Under the pieces are notes generated by a model. The model saw only the letters and a list, made by a program, of their open reading frames with translations. It made no database searches and was not told where the DNA came from. A stretch of DNA of 64,000 nucleotides. Source: Hyunsoonleella aestuarii (GTDB taxonomy: Bacteria; Bacteroidota; Bacteroidia; Flavobacteriales; Flavobacteriaceae). Below, piece after piece: positions 18,895 to 27,556 of this stretch. The first letter of the stretch is position 1. The number at the start of each line of letters is the position of its first letter. A program made the translations under genes and the position numbers. The stretch lies in assembly GCF_006148925.1 (NCBI RefSeq), contig NZ_VAWB01000002.1, forward strand, positions 62,001 through 126,000, in the 5' to 3' direction.

Positions 18895-19302
18895 TTACAA
18901 TGTAAGCATCCAAGAGCTTTGTAGCTTCTTGAATTTCTTTAATTCGCTTCTTAAAATAGGTAAAAAATCTTTTCCGTTACTGTTTGAGCGCTCTAGTCTA
19001 TAAGAGTTTTTGTATAACAAATTAGTAAGGTGTTTTAAAGAAGCTAGGTGCTTATATTTTCTTTCAGAATTACGTTCTAATTCTGCATTTAGAATTTCTG
19101 GAGCCAATGAAACTGATTGCTGTACGATATCTCCAGAAAAGTAAATATCGGAGTCTTCTGAACCATCAGATCTTAAGGAAGATAAATCATGACTCAAATA
19201 GGTTGAAATATTTTGTGATAGAGCAAAAATTTCTTGAGCTTTTTTATAAATCGGTAATTCCGATAGATTTAGTGGGGTATTAGATATCATATTCAATTTC
19301 AA
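18895..19302 (-). CDS. Four-helix-bundle-like small protein, hypothetical
   Basis: 135 residues, all helical, with no signal peptide. The opening LPIYKKAQEIFALSQNI and the late NLLYKNSYRL/FLPILRSELKKFKKL helices recall 23S-intervening-sequence-type four-helix-bundle proteins, but the match is by general pattern only. It ends 10 bases past the interrupted lipoprotein gene and converges with it; its start is 38 bases from the operator-like repeats in front of the Lrp gene, so both genes may share that control region. Function unknown. Confidence 0.6.
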   Translation of the reverse strand: MKLNMISNTPLNLSELPIYKKAQEIFALSQNISTYLSHDLSSLRSDGSEDSDIYFSGDIVQQSVSLAPEILNAELERNSERKYKHLASLKHLTNLLYKNSYRLERSNSNGKDFLPILRSELKKFKKLQSSWMLTL

Positions 19303-19340
19303 TAAGCAATTTATTCAAAATTAGTCACAAGAAAGCATAT

Positions 19341-19382
19341 TTTACTTTAGGTTTTAAAGTAAAATCGTATATTTACTTTAAA
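19341..19382 (+). promoter_or_regulatory. Operator-like triple repeat before the Lrp/AsnC gene
   Basis: TTTACTTTA (19341-19349) and its exact reverse complement TAAAGTAAA (19355-19363) form a perfect 9-bp inverted repeat with a 5-base spacer. A third copy, TTTACTTTA (19372-19380), follows and overlaps a near-consensus -7 box TATATTTA (19368-19375). The position 31 bases before the regulator ATG suggests autorepression; the same site lies 38 bases upstream of the divergent four-helix gene. Confidence 0.65.
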
Positions 19383-19413
19383 TATTAATTTTTTATAGTT
19401 AAAATACTTTCAA

Positions 19414-19854
19414 ATGATTTTAGATAGTCTTAACATGGGAATATTGAAGTGTTTACAGCAGAATGCACGTCTCTCAAATGCTGAAATTGGGAGGCAAGTT
19501 GGTATAACCTCTCCTGCAGTTTCCGAGCGTATAAAAAAAATGGAAGATTTGGGAATCATTGAGGGATATAAAGCTATTGTTTCTCCTTTTGAAATAGGAT
19601 ACCAGCTTAAAGCAATAATTACATTAAGGGCTTTTATGGGAAAATTGAAACCGTTTTTAGACAAGGTAAAAACTTATGATGAGGTTATAAATTGTTACCG
19701 CATTACCGGAGATGAAAATATAGTGATGGAAGTGGTTTTAAAAAATCAAAAGCATCTTGAAGCATTTATTGATCAACTTATAAGTTATGGTGAATCAAAA
19801 ACTCAAATAGTTTTATCCCGAGTAATAAAACAAAAGCAGGTTATTCCTATTTAA
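19414..19854 (+). CDS. Lrp/AsnC-family transcriptional regulator
   Basis: 146 residues: an N-terminal winged helix-turn-helix (about 1-55; ILKCLQQNARLSNAEIGRQVG and SPAVSERIKKMEDLGII) and a C-terminal RAM/ACT effector domain (about 65-146; KAIITLRAFM, CYRITGDENIVMEVVLKN). Such proteins form octamers and respond to amino acids. The three 9-bp half-sites just upstream are a good candidate for its own operator. The 3' end overlaps the converging DJ-1-like gene by 8 bases. The regulon is unknown; nearby candidates are the gene at 18895 and the MFS/VOC/DJ-1 operon. Confidence 0.93.
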   Translation: MILDSLNMGILKCLQQNARLSNAEIGRQVGITSPAVSERIKKMEDLGIIEGYKAIVSPFEIGYQLKAIITLRAFMGKLKPFLDKVKTYDEVINCYRITGDENIVMEVVLKNQKHLEAFIDQLISYGESKTQIVLSRVIKQKQVIPI

Positions 19855-20596
19855 TAATTAAATGTGGAACTTTATCTAAATTCCAATCTATTACTAATCC
19901 TCCAGCCAAAGAAATTGCAACCTCTTTACCGTATAAGTATTCACATAAATATAAAGCAGCTTCAAAGCTTTTTGCTCCACCAGCAGAGGTAATATACTTG
20001 CCATCGTGTACAAACAACACGTCTTTTCTTATATCTAACTCCGGAAACATAGCTTTCATTTTATCAATATCACTGGGAAAAGTTGTTGAAACAGCATTAT
20101 TTAAAAGCCCAGCTTTTGCCAAAACAAAAGATCCATCACAATGCGATGTGATAAATTTAGCCTGTTTATCCACTTTGTTTACGAAATTAATCATGGTTGT
20201 ATCTGTCAAATCGGTATCTAAATGATGCTCTGCACTTGGAACCACTAAAATGTCAATTTTCGGCAGTGAATCTTTTACATAATTAAAATCAGGTAATATA
20301 CGCATACCTTCAAAAGTTGTAATTGCTTTATCTGTATTTGCAACTGTAAATACATTCATAGCTTTTATACTGTCTCTGAAAATAGTGTGTTGGAATATAT
20401 CAAAAGGAGCTACAAGCTCTGTATTATAAACACCATCCATAATTAAGAAAGCAACATTATAACGATTAGATTCTAAATGTGGCAGTTGTTTTTCAACAAC
20501 CTTACTTTGTTCAACTGAGTCATTGTTTTTCTTTTCTTTTGATGAATTGCAAGCTAAAAGAATAAATGGAATTATAACAAATAGTTTTTTTTTCAT
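19847..20596 (-). CDS. DJ-1/PfpI-family lipoprotein
   Basis: 249 residues. Lipobox LLAC with Cys16, then a 30-residue polar linker and a class I glutamine-amidotransferase-like domain of the DJ-1/PfpI superfamily (about 46-245). The nucleophile Cys153 sits in TSHCDGSFVLAKAGLL at the elbow, and an upstream FDIFQHT and a downstream TSAGGAKS match the GATase1-like fold used by GlxA-type regulators, here without a DNA-binding domain. Envelope location is unusual for the family. Third gene of an MFS-VOC-DJ-1 operon (3-base gap to the VOC gene). Role could be carbonyl or protein repair chemistry; not proven. Confidence 0.82.
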   Translation of the reverse strand: MKKKLFVIIPFILLACNSSKEKKNNDSVEQSKVVEKQLPHLESNRYNVAFLIMDGVYNTELVAPFDIFQHTIFRDSIKAMNVFTVANTDKAITTFEGMRILPDFNYVKDSLPKIDILVVPSAEHHLDTDLTDTTMINFVNKVDKQAKFITSHCDGSFVLAKAGLLNNAVSTTFPSDIDKMKAMFPELDIRKDVLFVHDGKYITSAGGAKSFEAALYLCEYLYGKEVAISLAGGLVIDWNLDKVPHLIIK

Positions 20597-20599
20597 AAT

Positions 20600-20977
20600 C
20601 TAATTGATTCGCCATGGAGGGTTTAGCCTATTTTCACCAGCATGATATAAAATGATGGTATTTCCATCTAAATCTTTTAAACGAGCCTCACGCCATAGCC
20701 AAGATTTGTCTTCGGGCAATTCAGTAAATACAATTCCTTTTTGCATAAGCTCATCGACCAGTTTGTCTAAGTGTTCATTTTCAAAATAAATGCTAATTCC
20801 AGAATTTTCTAGTATGGCATCAACATGGTGAATAGAAAATGTACTGTTACCAGAAGGGCATTGAAATCTTACATAATTTGGGATTGCATCAACAATTAGA
20901 TGCAATCCCATGGTTTTATAAAATTCGGTCGCTTTAGCAACATCTAAAGATGGAATGGTAATTTGGTTTAAATCCAT
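20600..20977 (-). CDS. VOC-family (glyoxalase/bleomycin-resistance fold) protein
   Basis: 125 residues with two beta-alpha-beta-beta-beta modules: LNQITIPSLDVAKATEFYKT opens the first and GISIYFENEHLDKLVDELM the second, with REARLKDLDGNTIILYH carrying the usual late acidic ligand. Typical metal-dependent enzymes and drug-binding proteins share this fold; the exact substrate is unclear. Its start overlaps the end of the MFS gene by 10 bases, and the DJ-1-like lipoprotein follows 3 bases later, so translation is probably coupled. Confidence 0.85.
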   Translation of the reverse strand: MDLNQITIPSLDVAKATEFYKTMGLHLIVDAIPNYVRFQCPSGNSTFSIHHVDAILENSGISIYFENEHLDKLVDELMQKGIVFTELPEDKSWLWREARLKDLDGNTIILYHAGENRLNPPWRIN

Positions 20978-22218
20978 AATGTCTCGGTTTCTTCTTCTTT
21001 ACGTTTTCCTTTTTGTTTCTTTTTAAAATTCAAAAATTGACTTAATAGGAATAGTAAAAATACACAAAGTGCAGCAAGTATTGTAATGATATACCAGGTG
21101 TTGTCAAATCCTATATTATCAATCATTTGCAACCCCATGTTATGTCCAAAGATATGCGCTATGGAAAATGAAATAGAATACAATGCCATATACTCTCCTT
21201 GGTTGCCTTTTTTCGCTCTATCCATAGCAAAAGCGTTCGAAAATGGAAAAGCAATCATCTCACCAAAAGTCATTAACAACATGCCAATTATGACAACACC
21301 AATCCAACTAGACATATTTAATATTAAAAAGCTTAATCCTGTTAATATGGCTCCAAAAAGCATGAGTCCAGATTTTGTAAATGTTGTGTTTTCTAACCAT
21401 TTTATCAAAGGCATTTCAAACACAAAAATTATAAAACCATTCATGCCTAAAAGCACTCCAATTTCAAATTCAGTTAGCATGTGTGCATCTTTATAGTATA
21501 ATGGCATGGTAGAAAAATATTGCAAGAATATAATGCCGAATAACACCATAGCTACTAAAAAAATGAGAAACGCTTTATCTGCATAAGCTGATTTTGGATT
21601 TTCTGTTTTAACTGTATCGAGAGTCTTAGCTGTTTTTGGATTCAAAACATTAATTAATACAAAAGTTGCCGCAATACAGGTTATGCCATCTACCCAAAAC
21701 AAACCACCATAACTTAGAGTAGTTATAATTATACCTCCTATTGCTGGTCCAGCTGAGAACCCCAAATTTATGGCTAATCTAATTAAGGTAACAGATCGTG
21801 TTTTATTCTCAGGTTTGCTGTAGGCACTTAGCGCAACAAACATGGCCGGTCGAAACATATCTGCTACTAACATTACTAGAAATATTCCTAAGCAAAAGGT
21901 AACGAAAGTCGTTAGAAATTGTAATGCTATAAACAGAATTCCTGTTCCGAGTAAACTATACACCATAACTTTGTAGTATCCTATTTTGTCAGTCAGTTTG
22001 CCACCTAACCATGAACCAATAACAGAACCTAATCCAAAAGCACTCATTACCCAACCAACATCACTAAAAGAGAAATCTAAGCTTTCTCTTAGATACAATG
22101 ATAGAAAAGGAATGACCATGGTTCCAGCTCTATTAATAAGCGTAATAAGTGATAACCACCAAACCTCTGTGGATAAGCCTTTAAAAGTATCTAAGTAATT
22201 GTTGAATAATGTTTTCAT
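20968..22218 (-). CDS. MFS transporter (MDR-like, 12 TM)
   Basis: 416 residues with about twelve hydrophobic segments. The cytoplasmic loop 2-3 motif is seen as GSWLGGKLTDKIGYYKVMV (about 67-85), the usual G-x3-D/R-x-x-G signature of proton-driven MFS carriers. A charged linker (NPKTAKTLDTVKTENPKS, near 195-212) divides the halves and a basic tail ends the protein. First gene of the operon with the VOC and DJ-1-like proteins, so export of a reactive or toxic compound is plausible. Substrate unknown. Confidence 0.88.
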   Translation of the reverse strand: MKTLFNNYLDTFKGLSTEVWWLSLITLINRAGTMVIPFLSLYLRESLDFSFSDVGWVMSAFGLGSVIGSWLGGKLTDKIGYYKVMVYSLLGTGILFIALQFLTTFVTFCLGIFLVMLVADMFRPAMFVALSAYSKPENKTRSVTLIRLAINLGFSAGPAIGGIIITTLSYGGLFWVDGITCIAATFVLINVLNPKTAKTLDTVKTENPKSAYADKAFLIFLVAMVLFGIIFLQYFSTMPLYYKDAHMLTEFEIGVLLGMNGFIIFVFEMPLIKWLENTTFTKSGLMLFGAILTGLSFLILNMSSWIGVVIIGMLLMTFGEMIAFPFSNAFAMDRAKKGNQGEYMALYSISFSIAHIFGHNMGLQMIDNIGFDNTWYIITILAALCVFLLFLLSQFLNFKKKQKGKRKEEETETLWI

Positions 22219-22279
22219 GAGTTCTAAGTTTCAGTTTTCATATATTGGTTTTAATTAAAATCGTCAATAGACTAAAAAA

Positions 22280-22434
22280 TAAAAAGTCCGACTTCACAGT
22301 CGGACTTTTAAAATATTGTAATAGTTTATACTCTTATCACCACAACATATTATAAGCCCAACTCCTTGTATTTAAACAAGAGGTCCATTGCTTTCTATAA
22401 ATTGTGACGTTACTACGCATTTTTATTTCTTTTG
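22280..22434 (-). ncRNA. Candidate small RNA or long leader ending in a terminator
   Basis: A minus-strand -7 box TAGCTTTG (22441-22448, full match to TAnnTTTG) would start an RNA near 22434 that runs about 150 bases to the perfect terminator at 22282-22309. The predicted RNA contains a small hairpin CTTGT/ACAAG and a second GTGATA/TATTAC stem extended by AATAT/ATATT across an internal bulge, giving a partly rod-like shape. There is no open frame of note in it. A 6S-like RNA is one idea; a leader of the MFS operon is another. No -33 element at normal spacing was found. Confidence 0.3.
22282..22309 (-). terminator. Strong hairpin between divergent genes
   Basis: AAAAGTCCGACT and AGTCGGACTTTT form a perfect 12-bp stem with a 4-base loop; both flanks provide T-runs. 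It sits between two divergently transcribed genes, where no mRNA would be expected to end. It could close a small minus-strand RNA or act as a leader attenuator of the MFS operon. Confidence 0.8.
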
Positions 22435-22468
22435 AAAGCTCAAAGCTATGTAAAATTTTCTAAAGTTG

Positions 22469-22476
22469 TATTTTTG
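22469..22476 (+). promoter_or_regulatory. -7 element that sets the DUF1684 start
   Basis: TATTTTTG (TAnnTTTG) lies 19 bases before ATG 22495. Because it lies downstream of the earlier in-frame ATG (22432), the later start must be the one used. Confidence 0.55.
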
Positions 22477-22494
22477 AAATCAAATTATTTTAAA

Positions 22495-23100
22495 ATGAAA
22501 TTCGCAATATCTGTTTTTATATCTATTGTATGTTTTACAAGCTGTGCTCAAAAGAAGCGACAAATTAAAGGGGAAACGGCGTTTCAAAAAGAGCAGAACT
22601 CAAAGTTTAAAGATGCATCTACCTCACCATTAAAAGACAGTGACCGCAGGGGTTTTGATGGATTAGAGTTTTTTAAGTTTGATTCCTCTTATATAGTGAA
22701 AGCTCAATTTAAAAGAACACCCGATGAGAAGCCTTTTAAAATGAAAACCACTACAGAAAGGCGACCAATTTATGTAAAGTTTGGCGAATTGGATTTTTAT
22801 TTAAAAGGCGAAAGCTTCACTTTAAACATATATCAGAATCAAAGTTTGATTGAAAAAGAAGGTTATGAAGATTACCTGTTTTTGCCATTCTTAGATGAAA
22901 CAAACGGATTGGAAAGCTACGGCGGAGGGCGTTATATTGATGCTAGAATTGTTGAAGGTGATACTATGATGATTGATTTTAATCAATCTTATAATCCATA
23001 CTGTGCCTACAACGATAAATATTCATGTCCTATAGTGCCTAGAAAAAATTATTTAAAGACTAGAATAAAGGCTGGTGTAATGGCTTTTGACAAGCATTAG
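22495..23100 (+). CDS. DUF1684 domain-containing lipoprotein
   Basis: 201 residues from ATG 22495; the open frame extends 21 codons further up, but the -7 box lies inside that stretch and the signal peptide MKFAISVFISIVCFTSC begins here (lipobox Cys17). The C-terminal half has the DUF1684 core: YEDYLFLPFLDETNG, ESYGGGRYIDA, IDFNQSYNPYCAYND and YSCPIVPRKNYL. The family is widespread but without an established activity. It converges with the nucleotidyltransferase gene after 19 bases. Confidence 0.87.
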   Translation: MKFAISVFISIVCFTSCAQKKRQIKGETAFQKEQNSKFKDASTSPLKDSDRRGFDGLEFFKFDSSYIVKAQFKRTPDEKPFKMKTTTERRPIYVKFGELDFYLKGESFTLNIYQNQSLIEKEGYEDYLFLPFLDETNGLESYGGGRYIDARIVEGDTMMIDFNQSYNPYCAYNDKYSCPIVPRKNYLKTRIKAGVMAFDKH

Positions 23101-23119
23101 GAACGAACTTATGAACATA

Positions 23120-23914
23120 TCAAAGGTCCTCCAATGGCGTTTCATTTTTCATCCAACTCCATTCAACTTCTTCCATAAACCACATATACGCTTCGTAATC
23201 GGTAACACCCCAATCTTTAAAGCTTTTTAGACCTTGAAATAGATTACCTGCTGTGTTTGAGTTAGGATGTTTTAACAATCGTTCAATATTCATCTTAAAA
23301 TCTGTGGGTTTCTCTGTGCATTTATCGAGATATTGCATAAACCACTTATGATAAGGGTAAAGTATACGATTATGGGCAAGTATAAGCCGACCAGCAAATA
23401 AAACGAGTTGTGATGCAGCTCTTGTCTTGGTGTAAACATTGTCATGTCGATCTGCCTCTCCCATAAGCCAATTTTGAATGAATGCCATGGAATAAAACGA
23501 TTTTATACGATTATTATGTCCCTCTTCTTGGTAAACAGCAATGCTTTCTACAATGGTTTCTAAATTATCTATACTAGAGAAAGCTAAAAACGCACCATCA
23601 AAAGCTGCACGAGAAGGCTCATTACCTTTATTAGCAACAGCTATAAGGTAATTCAAATTAATCACCTTACCATCTACAAAACCACCAGGATAATCACAAA
23701 GATCTGTTCTGTTTATAAATAGGTCATTTTTAGCTTTTCGATGGGCGTATTCTTCGTCGGTAGCTACAATCATAAAATCAACGTCAGAATCCTCTCTGGC
23801 TAAGTTTTTAGCAACAGATCCACCTATGATTAAAGCCAAAAAACGTTGGTCGTTTTCATATTCTTTAGTTAAGTTTTTTATTGCTCTTTTATGATGTTCT
23901 CGAATGCCTTTCAT
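23120..23914 (-). CDS. Nucleotidyltransferase-domain protein
   Basis: 264 residues. The N-terminal part carries the polymerase-beta-type nucleotidyltransferase motif: GGS at 31-33 and the metal-binding Asp pair D44-V-D46 in EDSDVDFMI. The C-terminal two-thirds is helical, as in small-molecule adenylyltransferases (for example aminoglycoside-modifying enzymes), with a NWLMGEADRHDNVYTKTRAA stretch. The substrate is not evident and no antibiotic role should be assumed. Probably in one transcript with crcB and the SRPBCC gene upstream (12-base gap). Confidence 0.8.
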   Translation of the reverse strand: MKGIREHHKRAIKNLTKEYENDQRFLALIIGGSVAKNLAREDSDVDFMIVATDEEYAHRKAKNDLFINRTDLCDYPGGFVDGKVINLNYLIAVANKGNEPSRAAFDGAFLAFSSIDNLETIVESIAVYQEEGHNNRIKSFYSMAFIQNWLMGEADRHDNVYTKTRAASQLVLFAGRLILAHNRILYPYHKWFMQYLDKCTEKPTDFKMNIERLLKHPNSNTAGNLFQGLKSFKDWGVTDYEAYMWFMEEVEWSWMKNETPLEDL

Positions 23915-23926
23915 GATACAATTAAG

Positions 23927-24292
23927 TTATTTCACTAAAAACATCCCCAAAAAAACCGCCAGAAACCCAACAACAAAACTACCAATAGTATAAAGTGCAA
24001 AACTTGTAAAGTCTCCAGATTTTAGGAATACATGGTTTTCGTAAGCAAAGGTTGAGAATGTTGTAAAACCACCACAAAACCCTGTTGCTAAAAGCAAAGT
24101 TTGACTTTGTGATAACGAATTATTTTTAGCTGCTAAGCCTAAAATTATTCCAATAAGCAAGCTACCTAAAATATTTGTGGCAAAGGTGCCGTAGGGAATA
24201 CCTGTTTGAGTGCTGTTTAAGTATTTTCCAATTATATAGCGAAGTACACTTCCAAAGCCACCACCAACAAAAACTAGTAAAACTTGTTTCAT
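23927..24292 (-). CDS. crcB: Fluoride ion channel
   Basis: 121 residues with four membrane helices. It shows GGGFGSVLRY (10-19), the pore Asn in FATNILGSLLIG (about 38-49) and the CGGFTTFSTFAYE block (about 73-85) containing the Phe-box and central sodium-site residues of Fluc channels. As a dual-topology dimer it exports cytosolic fluoride. No fluoride riboswitch is visible upstream; only 1 base separates it from the SRPBCC gene. Confidence 0.94.
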   Translation of the reverse strand: MKQVLLVFVGGGFGSVLRYIIGKYLNSTQTGIPYGTFATNILGSLLIGIILGLAAKNNSLSQSQTLLLATGFCGGFTTFSTFAYENHVFLKSGDFTSFALYTIGSFVVGFLAVFLGMFLVK

Positions 24293-24293
24293 T

Positions 24294-25313
24294 TTATTTT
24301 ACGGCGATGTAAATTTCGGTAATCCAATCTGCAGGGTTCGGCTTACTCAAAGGGTCAGTAAGATAGACTTCAAGCATTGGACCAGTTTCGGCAAACTGCA
24401 TACCGTTTTCTGGAATATATTTCATAACAGTTTCCCAGGCTTCCTTTAGGTTATCATAGTTGCCATTAAGACTTGTTTTAACTGCTTTAAATGGTTCTAA
24501 TTGTCCAGTTAAAATATCGCTATCTGTAGTAATAACTTTTTCGATAGTTGGTACACAAGCCGAAAACATAACAGCATTATTGGCTTCATCCCATTTATGG
24601 TAATGTGTAAAAGGCGCGCCAGCCATTTTTATATTATTATTTGTAGCGTACATTCTAACTTTAGGCATTAGTTCCTGCATTTTACTTTCTAACTCACTTA
24701 TCTTACAAGAGGTTGTAGCGTATAAATAATAGCCCCCGCCATGTTCCGTTAAACCATTAACGGTAACCTTATATTTTTTCATGTCTGCAATTAATATGCT
24801 ATCTAATTTCTCAAGTCCGCGGTCAAAATCTGGACCAACTTGCTCATCCATGCTTCCTGTAAAAGCGGTATAGGCTTTAAAGCCGAATGGTAAATCTTTT
24901 CCTTTCATACTCCAACTTAGCTGAGTAGTTCCATCATCATTCGGAGTAAACGTCCAGTTTATTTCAGAAGGAGGGAAGTCTGCGAATTGCATTTGTTGAG
25001 TTATGGATTTATTGTCTTCTGCAGCGGTAGTAGTCATAGTACCAACTCCATCTTTATCTTTCCATGAATAAGATCCATTAATGCCTTTTGTTTCTTCGCT
25101 AAGAGTAATAACTGTACTTGGCTCTTTTTCAACCCAAGGCGACCATGCTTCCCAGTTCTTATAATCAATAACATTATTATAAGCTACCGAAACAGGGGCT
25201 TTAATAGTTTTACTTCTTGTTACATCAAAAGAATCTGGTTGAACTGCGATATAAATGGCTGTTCCTATGATAGCAATTAATAATAAAAAAAAGATGTATT
25301 TGAATGCATTCAT
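24294..25313 (-). CDS. SRPBCC/polyketide-cyclase-like plus GyrI-like effector-binding protein
   Basis: 339 residues: one N-terminal membrane helix (about 5-24), an SRPBCC ligand-binding domain (about 30-178, starting SKTIKAPVSVAYNNVIDYKNWEAWSPW) and a C-terminal GyrI/AraC-type effector-binding domain (about 185-339, with HYHKWDEANNAVMFSACVP). The two domains both bind small hydrophobic ligands. No DNA-binding segment exists, so it is likely a membrane-anchored binding protein rather than a regulator. First gene of the block with crcB and the nucleotidyltransferase. Confidence 0.8.
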   Translation of the reverse strand: MNAFKYIFFLLLIAIIGTAIYIAVQPDSFDVTRSKTIKAPVSVAYNNVIDYKNWEAWSPWVEKEPSTVITLSEETKGINGSYSWKDKDGVGTMTTTAAEDNKSITQQMQFADFPPSEINWTFTPNDDGTTQLSWSMKGKDLPFGFKAYTAFTGSMDEQVGPDFDRGLEKLDSILIADMKKYKVTVNGLTEHGGGYYLYATTSCKISELESKMQELMPKVRMYATNNNIKMAGAPFTHYHKWDEANNAVMFSACVPTIEKVITTDSDILTGQLEPFKAVKTSLNGNYDNLKEAWETVMKYIPENGMQFAETGPMLEVYLTDPLSKPNPADWITEIYIAVK

Positions 25314-25498
25314 GATGAAAAATAATTTTTAGACACTTTAAAATCAAATATAATGATTTTTAGATTTCAGTTAATAAATTATTACATTTGCTGTTCAAAA
25401 AATAAATATTCAATAATCAAAATCTTCTTTTTTAGGTTAATCAATAATTTAAAGGGTTTGTTTTGTTGAATTTTTGAACAACATTTAATACTAATTTT

Positions 25499-27535
25499 AT
25501 GAAACTAAAAACAATCTCAACTATCTTGTTAGTTGTTATCTTTCTGTATTCATGCGCGAATGATAAAACAAAAAAACAAGAAGAACCTGTAAAAGCACAA
25601 CCTACTGAATTCAACTTTAATGTTGAACAATTTGCAGACATTAAAATTTTACGGTATCAAATCCCTGGATGGGAGAAACTTTCGTTGCAACAACAAAAAC
25701 TTGTTTATTACTTAACTCAAGCAGGATTATCCGGTAGAGATATTATGTGGGATCAAAATTATAAGCATAATCTAAAAATAAGAAAAGCGCTTGAAAGTGT
25801 TTATGCAAAATATAATGGTAATAAAACTTCGGAAGATTGGAAGGCTTTCGAAACTTATTTAAAGCGTGTTTGGTTTAGTAATGGAATACATCATCACTAT
25901 TCAAACGATAAATTAAAGCCCGCTTTTTCATCAGACTATTTGAATCAATTACTAACAGATACAGAAACAACTTTAGATGGAGATGCTTTCAATGTTATTT
26001 TCAATGATGAAGATAGTAAGAAGGTTAATCAAGCAAAAGGAGTGGATAATGTCGCTTTATCTGCCGTTAACTTTTATGGTGAAGGTGTTACGAATTTGGA
26101 TGTTGAGAGTTTTTATAAAGCTAAACAATCTCGAGATCCAGAAAAGCCACTATCATTTGGTTTAAATTCTCAATTGGTTAAAGAAGGTGGCGAACTTAAA
26201 GAGCGTGTTTATAAATCTGGAGGGCTTTATGGTTCCGCTATAGATGAGATTATTAAGTGGTTAGAGTTAGCAAAAGGAGTTGCTGAGAATGAAGCTCAAG
26301 GAAATGCACTTGGTTTACTAATAGATTACTACAAAACAGGTGATTTACAAACTTGGGACGATTATAATGTTGCTTGGACTAAGGCAACCGAAGGAGATAT
26401 TGATTACATCAATGGGTTTGTTGAGGTTTACAACGATCCATTAGGCTATAGAGGTTCTTATGAGACTATCGTACAAATAAATGATTTTGACATGTCTCAA
26501 AAAATGGCTGTTTTATCTGAAAATGCGCAGTGGTTTGAAGATAATTCTACTTTAATGGATGAACATAAAAAGAAAAATGTTGTTGGCGTTACGTATAAGG
26601 TTGTTACTGTTGCTGGAGAAGCTGGTGATGCTTCACCCAGCACACCTATTGGTGTGAATCTACCGAATGCCAATTGGATTAGAAAAGCAGTTGGAAGCAA
26701 GTCGGTTTCATTAGGAAATATAACAAATGCATATAATAATGCCGCAAGTTCTGGACGTCTTAAAGAGTTTGTTCATGATGAAGAGGAACACCAGTTAGAA
26801 GAGAAGTACGGACAGTTAGCCGATAAATTGCATACGGCTTTACATGAAGTAATAGGGCATGCTTCGGGGCAGTTAAACCCTGGAGTAGGAGAAACAAAAG
26901 AGACTTTGAGAAATTATGCTTCTACTTTAGAAGAAGGGCGTGCCGACTTGGTTGGTTTGTATTATTTATACGATTCAAAGATTCAAGAGTTAGGTTTGGT
27001 TGATGATTGGAAATCAATTGGAAAAGCGGCTTACGATGGGTATATAAGAAACGGATTAATGACACAATTAATACGCTTAAACTTAGGTGATGATGTTGAA
27101 GAGGCTCACATGCGCAACAGACAATGGGTTTCAGCATGGGCTTTTGAAAAAGGTAAAGCAGACAATGTGATTGAAAAAGTTACTCGTGATGGAAAAACCT
27201 ATTTTAATATTAATGATTATGATAAGCTTCACGATTTATTTGGGCAGTTACTACGAGAAACACAGCGTATAAAATCTGAAGGTGATTATGCTGCAGTTGA
27301 GGCTTTGGTAGAAGGTTATGGTGTAAAGGTAGACCAAGATATTCATGCCGAAGTTTTGGAAAGAAATAAACAGTTTCCATCTCCACCATACAGTGGTTTT
27401 GTAAACCCAGTTTTAGTACCAGAGACTAATGAAGTGGGAGAAGTAACGGGGATAAAAGTAACGCAACCAGAAACCTTTTCTGGACAAATGTTAGATTATA
27501 GCAAACGTTATAATTTCTTGCCGCTGGTAAATTAA
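25499..27535 (+). CDS. Dipeptidyl-peptidase III-like zinc peptidase (family M49), lipoprotein
   Basis: 678 residues. Lipobox YSC (Cys19) after an N-terminal hydrophobic stretch. The zinc motif HEVIGH (449-454) and the second motif EEGRAD (478-483) identify family M49, where the usual forms are HExxGH and EE(C/A)RAD. Cleaves dipeptides from the N-terminus of short peptides; an envelope location fits the lipobox and suggests peptide scavenging. Length agrees with bacterial DPP III enzymes (about 650-700). Some databases name this group a dihydrofolate reductase, which nothing in the sequence supports. Monocistronic with a terminator 22 bases downstream. Confidence 0.9.
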   Translation: MKLKTISTILLVVIFLYSCANDKTKKQEEPVKAQPTEFNFNVEQFADIKILRYQIPGWEKLSLQQQKLVYYLTQAGLSGRDIMWDQNYKHNLKIRKALESVYAKYNGNKTSEDWKAFETYLKRVWFSNGIHHHYSNDKLKPAFSSDYLNQLLTDTETTLDGDAFNVIFNDEDSKKVNQAKGVDNVALSAVNFYGEGVTNLDVESFYKAKQSRDPEKPLSFGLNSQLVKEGGELKERVYKSGGLYGSAIDEIIKWLELAKGVAENEAQGNALGLLIDYYKTGDLQTWDDYNVAWTKATEGDIDYINGFVEVYNDPLGYRGSYETIVQINDFDMSQKMAVLSENAQWFEDNSTLMDEHKKKNVVGVTYKVVTVAGEAGDASPSTPIGVNLPNANWIRKAVGSKSVSLGNITNAYNNAASSGRLKEFVHDEEEHQLEEKYGQLADKLHTALHEVIGHASGQLNPGVGETKETLRNYASTLEEGRADLVGLYYLYDSKIQELGLVDDWKSIGKAAYDGYIRNGLMTQLIRLNLGDDVEEAHMRNRQWVSAWAFEKGKADNVIEKVTRDGKTYFNINDYDKLHDLFGQLLRETQRIKSEGDYAAVEALVEGYGVKVDQDIHAEVLERNKQFPSPPYSGFVNPVLVPETNEVGEVTGIKVTQPETFSGQMLDYSKRYNFLPLVN

Positions 27536-27556
27536 AAAACAGCAGATATTTTAAAT

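Noticed and set aside
22432-22494. Earlier start of the DUF1684 protein
   Set aside because: The -7 promoter element lies within this stretch and the signal peptide begins at 22495.
23120-23914. Antibiotic-resistance adenylyltransferase
   Set aside because: Only the general nucleotidyltransferase motif is seen; nothing links it to a drug substrate.
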